Shown: positions 1 through 11,900 of the stretch, one piece after another | Numbering within the stretch: the stretch's first letter is position 1 | Layout of the letters: every line of letters starts with the position of its first letter | Assembly: GCA_030737875.1 (NCBI GenBank) | Contig: CM060910.1 | Coordinates: 614,309,303 to 614,373,302, forward strand | Length of the DNA: 64,000 bases | Origin: Allium sativum | Taxonomy: Eukaryota > Streptophyta > Magnoliopsida > Asparagales > Amaryllidaceae | Direction: 5' to 3' | The notes under the pieces: generated by a model | Databases searched by the model: none | Seen by the model: only the letters and a program-made list of their open reading frames with translations | What the model was told of the DNA's origin: nothing | Position numbers and translations under genes: made by a program

Positions 1-267
1 GGAAAATTCCCGCCCAGGCACCAGGTCGGCCTGGGGGTCGACCTGGTTAACCAGGACGACGTGGGGGTCGACCTGGGGGTCGTCGTGGGGGTCGACCTGC
101 CCAGTCGACCTGGTTTGGCCCTGGCTAGCCTAGTCGATTTCTGGTCGAATTTCTGAGCTTGGTTGTGTCACTAGGGCTGATTTATCACTTTCTGATTGGC
201 TTCTCTTGGTGTGTATGGTCTGGATTCACTCTATGATCATCTGATGGCTCAAGTCAATCTGAAATTC

Positions 268-275
268 TATAAATA
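268..275 (+). promoter_or_regulatory. TATA box of LTR A
   Basis: TATAAATA is followed by ACAACTCAACACTCAACC, a plausible start region. The counterpart in the element 1 3' LTR is TATATAAA at 33262-33269. The position suggests that U3 is short and most of the LTR is transcribed. Confidence 0.5.
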
Positions 276-659
276 CAACTCAACACTCAACCTAAATTCA
301 TCCAAATAATATTGAACTAGAGCCGTCATGCTGCTCGGAGGAAACTAACAGTAGCCGTCAGTTAAAGAAAGCTTAGAGACGAGCAAAACTAAAGTAAAAC
401 AAGAATCAAACAACGTTTTTCTACCCAAAGGAAAGCATTGCAAATTAAGAACTCATAAATCAGAAAACAAGACCATCGTTTTTTGTAAGTATAGTGATTT
501 TTTCGATGCGAATAAAATTAAGACTTGATTCGATGTAAAATGTAAATGGAAGTGTGCTATTGTATAGCGACGATGTTAATTCATATCTATGTATTGAAGT
601 GATTGTGTTGTGAATGGTATTGGGATGTTTGTGGTATAGTTGAGTTGATATTGATCCTA

Positions 660-1310
660 TTGTACATTTAGAATGGAAACAACATCACATGCAAGTTGCA
701 TAGTTCATGTTGTAATCTACACCTATATGTTTATCTGATTATATAGGTTGTATGTGTTATGACTAAGCTAAGATCTCATGTATATACTTTATGCTAAAAC
801 CTCTATGCCTAAATGATTAAGTTCATATACATGCTCATATGTTTATACAAAAGTTGCAAGTTTATAATTGGATCCATGCCAAGATCCATTTCAATACAAG
901 TTTCATGTTATGGTAGTAAACATGATTCGATCTAGTTCACACACATATGATAAAAATTATACATACTTTATGGACATGTCATATTCTTGTCTTATGCTAG
1001 TGATGTTCGATGTTATGCCCAGATCTAAACATGTTTAGGCTTATGTTGTCTAAATCATATGCTAATTCATTTGACACCTGTTTAGTTAGATTCCCCTTTT
1101 CAATGCAAGTTCACATGACAAGTTGAAACCCATGATTTAGTCTATGTTGCAAATTCACATATATGTATGTTGATTTAGTCTACATTGCAAGTTCACACCT
1201 ATGATGTTCATATTGACTACTTTGCAAGTTCACACCTATGATGTTCATATTGACTATGCCGATAATGCCAAGTCTACACCTATGTCATGTTTATGTTAAT
1301 GAATTGCTTT
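660..1310 (+). repeat. Degenerate GCAAGTT-type repeats in LTR A
   Basis: Short diverged repeats around TGCAAGTTCACACCTATG recur here. One pair around 1186-1257 is almost identical over about 45 bp. The element 1 3' LTR carries the same motif at 33700-34090, including ATGCAAGTTTGTGATTATGG twice. No coding potential is seen. Confidence 0.6.
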
Positions 1311-1661
1311 ATGCCAATTTTGTGTACGCTAAATTAGGCTAAGTTTTTAGCCTAATATTATATGTAAAAAAATCATGCGGATGAAAAATTAGGCTAAGAT
1401 TGTTAGCTTAATAATTGGACAGGGTAGCGCTGGGATAAATTGGTAATTATAGGAAACTTGACATAAGTTGGTGAAAAATATATGTATTGGCATGTTTGGC
1501 ACATTACAGTAATTGGTTGCATTTAAATGGTGTAAAATTCTTATACCAAAAATGATGAACTTGGAATGGGCCATAACATTTAATTGTTAACAAATTTACA
1601 CATAATAAGTAATAGAGACAAATATGTAAATTTAGAAAATACGAGTATGCTTAACACGAGG

Positions 1662-1844
1662 TTGGATTGAGTTGTGATGCAAACTGGCCCGGACCCGCCC
1701 GGTTGTCCAGTAATCACAACAATACCTATCCAATGTGGGTGTTTAAGCATTTAGCCCAATAAGGACCCGAGGTTAGACTGAGTTACAGTGTAAACCAGCC
1801 GAAACCGACCGGCACATCCAGTAACCGTAACAATACATGTTTAA
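1662..1844 (+). other. Paired GC-capped hairpin units, LTR A copy
   Basis: Two units about 111 bp apart each fold into two stacked stems around a GC-rich core. Unit 1 has outer stem TTGGAT (1662-1667) with ATCCAA (1728-1733) and inner stem GTTGTGAT (1671-1678) with ATCACAAC (1713-1720), around GGCCCGGACCCGCCCGG. Unit 2 has outer TTAGAC (1773-1778) with GTTTAA (1839-1844) and inner GTTAC (1782-1786) with GTAAC (1827-1831). The element 1 3' LTR has a matching pair at 34475-34668 with different but still complementary stems. Function is unknown; a structured leader RNA is inferred. Confidence 0.6.
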
Positions 1845-2041
1845 TGTGAGTGGTCGGTGCTTTAAAAAGCTAAGGACAGACAAGTCAGGATGGTAGGGTT
1901 AAGTTAACTAAAACACTTAACCAATTCAACATGTTAATTAAACTAATGGGTGGGGTTAGGTAAATACCGACACTTAACCACTTAACATGTTTGACTAGAA
2001 AACCCTAGTAACGGGGACCCATTTCAGCAGTAACCCAATTA

Positions 2042-2046
2042 GGTAT
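2042..2046. repeat. Target site duplication of element 2, left copy
   Basis: GGTAT directly precedes the left LTR edge and is repeated at 14875-14879 after the right edge. It marks a normal integrase-made insertion into LTR A. Confidence 0.9.
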
Positions 2047-5000
2047 TGAAACGACCCAAAATCCCCCTTACGCGAAAGCACGGATTGAATCGAGAACAAG
2101 CCAAAAAAGAACGCAAACAGAAGAATATTTCATTGTATATTACAACAATTCCATCAGAATACAAGAATATACAGAGTATGAATAAATAATATACATCAAA
2201 AATTATCAGAGATTACAATACATAGCAGCGGAAAATAATACAATACATAACTAGAAGAGATATACGGATACAGAGCTTTCTGGATATCATTCCACCTGTA
2301 AACCAGGATCCTGTGAATATAAATCTGCAAAACCAAAACTACTAGCTGCCCATGTCAAAATAAGGGCACCCAGAGTTTAGGTTAAAACAATAAACTCCAG
2401 GTCAGTCATGGGATTGGTGTGAGAACTAAAACAGTTATTTATCTTTATTTTAAAGTTAGGTAAATCAGGGGACCACGCCATATAACACGAAACGGGTTTC
2501 CTCCCAAGAACACCAATGCATAAAACAAACAGCGCAATGCTAAATAAAGAACAATGAAGCTATTATAAGACCCAGACCCCATCACATAATGCAACACAAA
2601 CCAGAGGATAGCATTTTACCTTATAACAGCCAAAGAATGCTTGATACGCTAAATTTCATGTTTTAATTCTTAATCAGACTCAAACCGCAAATTACTAAGA
2701 GAACGATTCCCTAAGTATTAACCCCGAATGCCGAAACCAACATCAGACTGATACCCAGGAAACCACCCCTCTTAGCTCGTTTCCAGATAATTTCTGATTT
2801 TATATACAATCATAAATATCAATCATAGGAGGCATGAGCGCCCCATCCCACTATGTCGCCATATATAGTATTACAACTAAAATCGAAACGTCACGTATTG
2901 GAAGTTGGATTTCCATCTATGAACCGAGGCAAGGAATCGTCCTCATCGAATTCGAGACGCTCTAGTCCGCCCTCAGGCAAGCACGCAGACAAGCCTTGGA
3001 TCGTCAGGGCCGGTCCACCGATGTGGATTAAAATGCCTAAACACTGCGTTTCCCCACCGTTTGGGGGTGTCAATGAGCCAACGAATGACTCCATCGGCAT
3101 CACACAGTCACCAATATATCTGAGGCAACTCGCAACAACCACATAAGTCAAACTCGTCAGGGTGTGTAAAACCACTGACACCACTTCTAAGTAGAAGGAA
3201 ATGCATGCCCTCCCTGATGTCCCCTCCCGTTTCTGGTTCGCAACCGGGGGGTGAGGCTCGCGAATCAACGTTACACAAAGCTATGCCACACAGGCCGTTC
3301 TTTGATCATCAACCACAAGACTCTGCTTTTCAACAGAAGCCTTGATCATTTGCATGTTAGCATGCCACACAGGCAATTCACGCTACGCAACCGATATCAA
3401 TCATACAGAATGAAATCCGATGTCCGACACACATCCATTTACAAGTCCGTTCTGGGTCTGAACGAAACCGGAGGCACCTTGTACCTCGCATATCCATCGA
3501 TCTCCAAGTACGTCTGGACGATCACCAACTGATTCCCTCCTCTCGAGTGTACATCCCAATCAAGATCATCAGTAATCACCTAAACGACGTAAAGACCTCC
3601 GGTCTTCGACGACCGTCTTCATCTTTGACTTATCGTCGTATTAGTTATTCAGAATGGGATAAACCCGGTCTTTCTGAATAACTCGTGTATATAATAAACA
3701 AGTGTTACACAAACAAAACATACGCCTCATTCTAATTCATCAGTCACTTGCCGTAAATTAGTAAGGGAACAATTTCCCAAATATTAACCCCGAAGGCCGA
3801 AACCAACATCAGATCAATACCCAGGAAACCATTCTTCTTAGCTAACCTAAAGTTAGTTTCTAGATTTCACTTTCTTAGGGAAAGGTTCCCATTAATTTTA
3901 TCAAAGATAAATTCTTTTAAATTTATTCTTTAATCTTCTTTTGAATATCACTTCAAACTAGTCGGGATTAACGAACCTTACCGAAGTAATCATTTGTTTT
4001 AATCTCCCAATCCCACCCTATTCATCCCATGAAGTAAAACTGGTAATACTTCATATCTAACACCACGGTGTTAAAGGTAAATTCAATTACCATTTCACAT
4101 TCAAATCTAATTAAAGATTTAACTATCGCCTGGAGCAAAACTGGTGATACTCCACTCTTGATCTTTTCAATCTAATTAAAGATTCATTAAAACTCCACTT
4201 AGTTTTAATCTTTAAATGGGTTAAAGAATCAATGTCATTTAAAACACGGTTCACAATAAACCCAAAATCACATCACATTTCAATCAGTCCCTAACCGTAA
4301 ATTAGCAAGTGAGCAATTCCTTAAGTATAAACCCCGAAGGACGAAACCAACATCAGATCAATACCCCAGAAACCATTCAACTTAACTAATCTCCAGTTAG
4401 TTTCTGATTTTCTTAACTCAGTTGGGTCTAAGAATAATATTATTGAAGATACCATTCACGACAACCCAAAATCACATTCAATATTAAATACAAGGCCCTG
4501 AATAGAAAATATATTGGCTTATATTCAATATCAAATTCTACGACCAACAAATATCGTTTTGGAAAGAACGATATAAATATATCTTTCAAATTTCCAGAAC
4601 AATATCTGTATAATCACGAAATACCACATCGAAACATTCCAAAGACAATTTCGATTCAAATCCATTCCAATTCAATTATTGGAAATTCTGGTTACTTTTA
4701 AAACCATTTCAAATTCAATTTATTTATTTAAAAATAACTAGAATTATAATTATAGTTCAAAACTAGTTTATTTTGATAAAAATCTACTTTTATCTTTTCA
4801 AATATGGATTTTTTCATCCCAATTCTTCACAAATCATTTCTTATGATTTTACACAAATTATTACTATTTTTAATAATTTTATCAAGGCCCGTACGGTCGA
4901 TTTCCATCAACGGCCATCGAACTGCACTTACAACGACCTTTTCCAAATTTGATTTAGACATAATTCCAAATACAACTGTTAGATTTCAAATTTTTAATAT

Positions 5001-5219
5001 TCGTTAGAAAGCTCTTTTGGATACGAATCCAACGGTTCTGGTTTTAGGAGAATCTGACAGTCGAATCTCCCGCAATGTCCATTCGAAGTCAATGGTCGAA
5101 ATTCGCGAACTGCCGCAGTGCGGCGCGTTCTATTCAGTCCATTATATAATATATATATATATATATATATTATATATTTCGTCGATTTCCTTTTTAAAAC
5201 GTATTTTATAAATCATTTT

Positions 5220-5720
5220 AAATTTATTTTCAAAACAATTTCAACTTCCTTTCAAATTCAAATCAAAATTGAATTTTTCCTTATAAATTCGTTTTAAATT
5301 CGTTTCAAATTGATTTCAATTCAAATCAATTTTGAATTCAATTTCTGTTCGTTTTCAATTCAATTTCAATTCGAATTCATTTTCAATTCGAATTCATTTT
5401 AAATTGATTTCCATTCAATTTCAATTCGATTCGAATTCATTTTATTTTCAATTCAATTCGAATTCTAATTCATTTCAATTTAATTTAATTCGAGTTTCAT
5501 TTCTAAATATTCGATTTTGAGATCACTTTTCAATATTCATTATAAAAACGAATATAATCGATATAAATATCGTTCGCGTCAAAATAGCGCACATCTAATC
5601 AAAGTGGCTTTATATATTTCTATTTCTAGTATTCTATTCAAATATTTCGTTTCAAATATTTCTTCTCAAATATTTTATTCAAATATTTCTCTTTAAATAT
5701 TCTATTTCAAAACTGGAATG
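5220..5720. repeat. AATTCAATTT-rich repeats, left LTR of element 2
   Basis: Dense short repeats of AATTCAATTTCAATTCG and then TTCAAATATTT fill this stretch. The right LTR has the matching tract at about 12120-12665, with one extra block. It lies in the distal half of the LTR as the element reads it. Confidence 0.7.
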
Positions 5721-6349
5721 AGGCCCAATCAATTACCATAGATTTTATTTCTATGGATTTCCGTACAACGCATGTATATATCAACAATGACAAATAATCA
5801 ACCATCATCCAAAGTGCATTCTACACTGTATAAGCATCAAATATAAATATTTAATGCTCATAACAATCAATCGATCGACATACAACTAATTATTGGGATT
5901 AGTGTATGTCATATATCATCCCAATACCCGTGTGGGGTTTCAAACAATCAAACACAGATTTTATTTGTGTAGTTGGGCGATGCGTAAAATTTAACGTCCC
6001 AATCAATATCAGTCAAATGTGTGTATATAAACAAATCATCCATTTTGTTTATATTTATTTCATTTTAAATACACGTTAAAAATTCAATTTTCAACTATAA
6101 AATATTTTTAACTATACAAATATTTTATTTCATTTCACATCACACAATCAACTACACATCAAAATCAAACAAACAAGCATACAAGCCGTCCATGGTCTGT
6201 GGACGACGGGTGTCAGGTGCTACTAAACATCGTCTGCATCATAGTATATATTTTAACTAGAAAATTAAATTAAAGGTGAGAAGTTCTTACCAACAAGCTA
6301 AACCAAACGCCATGACTCTTCATATGTATAACATCTTCGCTGTGCTTTC

Positions 6350-6990
6350 AACGAGATCTATTACATGCGGTTCACATTAAAAATCACATTTTAATTCACT
6401 TCACATATAAAAATCCCATTTTATCGAAGTAAAAATCATATTTTTACTTCACTAGTACCCATATAAAAATCAACGTTTCGATATATAACTAAAAATTATA
6501 TCTTTACTCGACTAAAAATCATAGATTTTTACAACGCTTCTTTCTATATAAAAATTATATTTTTATATTTCTATTTCTTATATAAAGATCGAATTTTTAT
6601 TTCGTTACTATATATATATAAATCATATTTTTCTCTCGCCATTCTCTATATAAAAATAATCACATTTTTATTTATAAAGATCGTATTTTTATATCGCTCA
6701 TACATATATAAAAATCACATTTTTATGGCGATATCATATATATAAAAATCGATTTTTCATCACTACTTCATATATATAAAAATCGAATTTTTTTTATTCT
6801 CAAAGATCATATTTTTATATTTATAAAAATCTTACCTTTTAAATAAATAAAAATCGAACCTTTAACATCGTAAAAATCAAATCTTTATAATGTATAAAAA
6901 TCTAAACTTTGCCTAAAATTAAATTTCTAACTTTATTTAAATAAGAATCAGATTTTTTTGTATAAACAAAATATGAAAACTCACCTTTTT
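6350..6990. repeat. AT-rich array in element 2 LTR (left)
   Basis: Repeats of the form TATAAAAATCATATTTTTA, each nearly self-complementary, fill the segment just downstream of the leader on the element's strand. The right LTR copy is at about 13330-13960. The position matches the AT-rich arrays of elements 3, 4 and 5 although the unit sequence differs. Confidence 0.7.
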
Positions 6991-7925
6991 CGTGTATCCG
7001 TGAAAGCCAAATCGCCTAAACCCAATACATCACCACCTAGGGCTGACTGTCGCCTGCTGGAGATGGCGGCTGAGGGCTGAGCTTCAAGTTGGGCGCGGTT
7101 GTGGATGCGCGGGGGGATGGATTGGGCGTATGGGGTTTGCGCGTTTCAGAAGGGGGGTCAAGTGTCTCGCGAGCAGCGGAGGAGGTAGGGTGGAGGGCGA
7201 CGTGCCGCGTCGAGGTGGTGATAGGGTGGAGGCGACGTTAGCGCGGGGGGTGGGCGACGGCTTGATGGTTGCCTGCGTCGATCGTTCCTGCCCCCTCCCC
7301 TTTCTTTTTTTTTTTTTTTTTTAATTTAGTTTTGATCGGGAAAAGGAGGAAGGGCTTGGGCTTTTTAATGAAAATTTATATATATTATATTATTTAATTT
7401 CCAATTGCCACGCTCACATATTGATTCGAAAAATTACGAATTTTGGAATCTAGCAATAACTTGACATCTCGGATCCAACAAAAGTGGTTTCGTCGAAAAC
7501 CGAGGTCGTTTGCAAAATTCCCATTTTCAAGGGTCCAAATTCCATAGCGACTATTCAGAATTTTCAACTGGACATATCTTTTGATTCCCGCTATGAAATT
7601 TCGATTCTTCGGATTTGTTGGAAAGATATTCTCAATTAGATTCAAATATTTTTGGTTTCACTAAAATCCGGTTTATTTTGAATCTTGTACATTCATTTGA
7701 ATTTTGAAATCGAATTATAGAACTACCGCGCCATTTTCAATTCCTTTTATATATATAAATAAATATTTATATTAACGACGACGTGTATAAATCTATTCGT
7801 TCAAATTCTATTCAAAATAAATTTCTCGTCGATATTATTTAAAATAATTCATTTTAAATAATCAAAATTCACTAAAATCGCCGAAATAAATTTTTTAAAT
7901 TAGCTCAGATTTCCGGGTTATTACA

Positions 7926-7962
7926 TTCTCCCTCACTTAAAACTTTTCGTCCTCGAAAAGGA
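7926..7962 (-). promoter_or_regulatory. Polypurine tract and stem-loop of element 2
   Basis: Read on the minus strand, CTTTTCGAGGACGAAAAG is followed by TTTTAAGTGAGGGAGAA, which touches the LTR start TGTAATAACC. The purine tract is the expected plus-strand DNA primer. The preceding 18 bases form a perfect 7-bp stem with loop AGGA, conserved in the other elements here. Confidence 0.8.
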
Positions 7963-8804
7963 ACGAAGCCGAAAGTTGTTTAACAAATCAACTCAACTTT
8001 CATTATTTTTATTACGGCTTAAGTTCTTCAACTTTTCAATTTCTAAGAACTTTTCAAAATTTTCAAAAATTTGGCTAACACCCTAAATTTTCGAAAAATT
8101 TCGCCATAACCTCCCCTGCACCAGGGACTTCGGGATATTTCATATAACGTCCCATGGCCTTCTTCAATCCAAAAGAAAAAGAAAAAGCCAATCGGCTCAA
8201 AAAATCATCATTACCCAAACAAAACAGTAAATTATGGTAAACATGTACTTATTTGTCAGGCAAACAATTTTATTCTTCTGCTCTAGCCTCCTTGCTATGA
8301 CCTGTTCAATGTAAGTACATGTATATGCATGCAAATGCTACAATTTTCAATACAATTTACTATTTGATCAATTTGGTTAAAGGTTCAAATTTTAATTAAT
8401 CAAACAACACAATCAGCAATCAATTAGTGAATTATCATTTCAAATTCATAACTTTGATACATAGTCCAATAATTAGATTTTTGATGCCAAATCACAACAA
8501 TAAGCCCTATCTAATTTTGGTTCTCACACCAGTCAATTCAAAATATATAGAAATCTCACTTTTGAAACTCGAAAATAAATACTGGCGATGGTGCCCCGTC
8601 ACCAGAATTATCCCCGGGCAACTAGAGTGTGATTATATAACTATCCAGTATATTAAAACTTCGAATACACATTTGCAAGGCGTATATGCAAAATATTTAT
8701 ATTGGATTGTCCAAATTAATTTAAATATTCAAATACGTATACAACGATTTAAATTTCAAAAAAAAATTATTTTCATTTTTATTTTTCAAAACAACACTCT
8801 TCAC

Positions 8805-8887
8805 ACTCGTTCCAGGATACTACTGATCCCATCTCTAACGAGTCATTCTCATTGGATATTACTAATTCAATATCTGATGAATTCTTT
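8805..8887 (-). other. Leader hairpin pair of element 2
   Basis: On the minus strand, starting about 55 bases past the primer site, lie two units. The second has outer stem ACTCGTT/AACGAGT (plus 8837-8843 and 8805-8811) and inner stem GGAT/ATCC around CAGTAGT. The first has inner GATATT/AATATC. The same design is present in elements 3 (27352-27472) and 5 (42852-42890). A packaging or dimerisation signal is inferred from position and conservation, not shown. Confidence 0.65.
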
Positions 8888-8931
8888 CATTTGTTTCTAA
8901 TGTGCCTTGTTCTCTAGCTCTGTAAACCAAA

Positions 8932-8943
8932 GCTCTGATACCA
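8932..8943 (-). promoter_or_regulatory. Primer binding site of element 2
   Basis: On the minus strand the sequence is TGGTATCAGAGC, three bases from the 5' LTR end. It is complementary to the 3' end of plant initiator tRNA-Met, the usual primer of this retrotransposon group. Confidence 0.9.
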
Positions 8944-8946
8944 CGA

Positions 8947-11900
8947 TGAAACGACCCGAAATCCCCCTTACGGTAAAGCACGGATTGAATCGAGAATAAG
9001 CCACAAAAGAACGCAAACAGAAGAACATTTCATTGTATATTACAACAATTCCATCAGAATACAAGAATATACAGAGTATGAATAAATAATATACATCACA
9101 AATTATCAGAGATTACAATACATAGCAGCGGAAAATAATACAATACACAACAAGAAGAGATATACGGATACAGAGCTTTCCGGATATCATTCCAGCTGTA
9201 AACCAGGTTCCTGTGAATATAAATCTGCAAAACCAAAACTGCTAGCTGCTCATGTCAAAATAAGGGCACCCAGAGTTTGGGTTAAAACAATAAACTCCAG
9301 GTCAGTCATGGGACTGGTGTGAGAACTAAAATAGTTATTTATCTTTATTTTAAAGTTAGGTAAATCAAGGGACCACGCCGTATAACACGGAACGGGTTTC
9401 CTCCTAAGAACACCAGTGCATAAAACAAACAGTGCAATGCTAACTAAAGAACAATGAAGCTATTATAAGACCTAGGTCCCATCACACAATGCAACACAAA
9501 CCGAAGGATAGGGTTTTACCTTATAACAGCCAAAGAACGCTTGATACGCTAAATTTCATGTTTTAATTCTTAATCAGACTCCAACCGCAAATTAGTAAGA
9601 GAATGATTCCCTATGTATTAACCCCGAAGGCCGAAACCAACATCAGACTAATACCCAGGAAACCACCCCTCTTAGCTCGTTTCCAGTTAGTCTCTGATTC
9701 TACATACAATCATAAATACCAATCATAGGCGGCATGAGCGCCCCATCCCACTATGTCGCCATATATAGGATTACAACTAAAATCGAAATGTCACGTATTG
9801 GAAGTTGGATTTCCATCTGTGAACCGAGGCAAGGGATCGTCCTCACCGAATTCGAGACGCTCTAGTCCGCCCCTCAGGCAAGCGCGCAGATAAGCATTGT
9901 ATCGTCAGGGCCGATCCACCGATGTGGATTAAAATGCCTGAACACTGTGTTTCCCCACCCTTTGGGGTGTCAATGAGCCAACGAATGACTCCATCGGCTT
10001 CACATAGTCACTGCTATATCTGAGGCGCCTCGCAACAGCAACAAATACATAAGTCAAACTCGTCAGGGCGTGTAAAACCACTGACGCCACTTCTAACTAG
10101 AAGGAAACACATGCCCTCCCTGATGTCCCCTCCCGTTTCTGGTTCACAACCGGGGTGTGAGGCTCGCGAATCAACGTTACACAAAGCTATGCCATACAGG
10201 TCGTGCTTTGATCATCAACCACAAGACTCTTCTTTTCAATAGAAGCCTTGATCATTTGCATCTTAGCATGCCACACAGGCAATTCACGCTATGCAACCGA
10301 TATCAATCACACAGAATGAAATCCGATGTCCGACACACATCCATTTACAAGTCCATTCTGGGTCTGAACGAAACCGGAGGCACCTTGTACCTCGCATATC
10401 CATCGATCTCCAAGTACGTCTGGACGATCACCAACCGATTCCCTCCTCCTGGGTGTACATCCTAATCAGGATCATCAGTAATCACCTAAATGACGTAAAG
10501 ACCTCTGGTCTTCGACCACCGTCTTCATCTTCGACTAATCATCGTATCAGTTATTCAGAATGGGATAAACCCGGTCTTTCTGAATAACTCGCGTATATAA
10601 TAAACAAGTGTTACACAAACACAACATACGCCTCATTCCAATTCATCAGTCACTAACCGTAAATTAGTAAGGAAACAATTCCCCAAATATCAACCCCGAA
10701 GGACGAAACCAACATCAGATCAATACCCAGGAAACCATTCTTCTTAGCTTACCTACAGTTAGTTTCTAGATTTCACTTTCTTAGGGAAAGGTTCCCATTA
10801 ATTTTATCAAAGATAAATTCTTTTAAATTTATTCTTTAATCTTCTTTTGAATATCACTTCAAACTACTCGGGATTAACGAACCTTACCAAAGTAATCATT
10901 TGTTTTAATTTCCCAATCCCACCCTATTCATCCCATGAAGTAAAACTGGTAATACTTCATATCTAACACCACGGTGTTATCGGTAAATTCAATTACCATT
11001 TCACATTCAAATCTAATTAAAGATTTAACTATCGCCTGGAGCAAAACTTGTGATACTACATTCTCGATCTTTTCAATCTAATTACAGATTCATTAAAACT
11101 CACTTAGGTTTAATCTTTAACTGGGTTAAAGAATCAATGTCATTTAAAACACGGTTCATGATAAACCCCAAAATCACATCACATTTCAATCAGTCTCTAA
11201 TCATAAATTAGCAAGTGAGCAATTCCCTACGTATTAACCCCGAAGGCCGAAACCAACATCAGATCAATACCCCAGAAACTATTCAACTTAACTAATCTCC
11301 AGTTATTTTCTGATTTTCTTAACTTAGTTGGGTCTAAGAATAGCATTATTTAAGATACTGTTCATGACAACCCAAAATCACATTCGATATTAAATACAAG
11401 GCCCTGAATAGAAAATATATCGGCTTATATTCAATATCAAATTCTACGACCAACAAATATCGTATTAGAAAGAACGATATAAATATATCTTTCAAATTTC
11501 CAGAACAATATCTATATAATCACTAAATCCTACATCGAAACATTCCAAAGACAATTTCGATTCAAATCCATTCCAATTCAATTATTGGAAATTCTGGTTA
11601 CTTTTAAAACCATTTCAAATTCAATTTATTTATTTAAAAATAAATAGAGTTGCAATTCCAGTTCAAAACTAGTTCGTTTCGATAAAATCTACTTTTATCT
11701 TTTCAAATATGGAGTTTTAATCCCAATTCTTTACAAATCATTTCTTATGATTTTACACAAATTATTACTATTTTTAATAATTTTATCAAGGCCTGTACAG
11801 TCGATTTCAATCAACGGCCATCGAACTGCACTTACAATGACCTTTTCCAAATTTGATTTGGACATAATTCCAAATCCAACCATTAGATTTCTAATTTCTA

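Larger units (their letters stand above)
1..2046 (+). mobile_element. LTR A, proximal part (5' end outside window)
   Basis: This is the proximal part of a Ty3/gypsy long terminal repeat. Its first bases match position 21898 of the element 1 3' LTR, so about 255 bp of the LTR lie left of the window. It shows GTCGACCTGG-rich DNA (1-130), a TATA box (268-275), a leader, repeats around the word GCAAGTT (660-1310) and two hairpin units (1662-1844). It continues at 14880 after element 2. The same order of blocks occurs in the element 1 3' LTR (33110-35282), but the two are clearly diverged by eye, so I treat LTR A as a related but separate LTR. The alternative is that it is simply an old 5' LTR of element 1. 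Confidence 0.75.
2047..7925 (-). repeat. 3' LTR of element 2
   Basis: In plus-strand order the LTR shows TGAAACGACCC (inner complement of its end); a conserved non-coding block (2840-3700) including the hairpin at 3316-3344; a diverged block with three CCGAAGG/GAAACCAACATCAGA motifs; an (AT)n run near 5148-5170; AATTCAATTT-rich repeats (5220-5720); AAAAATCATATTTTTA-type repeats (6350-6990); a GC-rich leader (7040-7310) with a T run; and a minus-strand TATA-like TATATAAA (7375-7382). Apparent reading frames at 2853-3532 run opposite to the element and are not judged to be genes. Confidence 0.88.
7926..8946 (-). other. Non-coding internal region of element 2
   Basis: The 1021 bp between the LTRs contain a purine tract, a primer site and leader hairpins but no recognisable gag, protease, reverse transcriptase or integrase on the minus strand. 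A plus-strand frame at 8427-8900 is AT-driven, runs against the element and resembles nothing. The remainder is AT-rich without a clear feature. This extreme reduction is why the element is called non-autonomous. Confidence 0.8.

Noticed and set aside
3251..3532. Plus-strand frame also present at 10157-10465, suggesting a conserved protein
   Set aside because: Both copies are the two LTRs of one element, so similarity is automatic. It runs against the element, and the homologous block in element 3 is conserved at DNA level while this frame is broken.
8427..8900. 157-codon frame in the interior of element 2
   Set aside because: AT-rich composition, opposite strand to the element, no recognisable domain, and it overlaps the leader hairpins.
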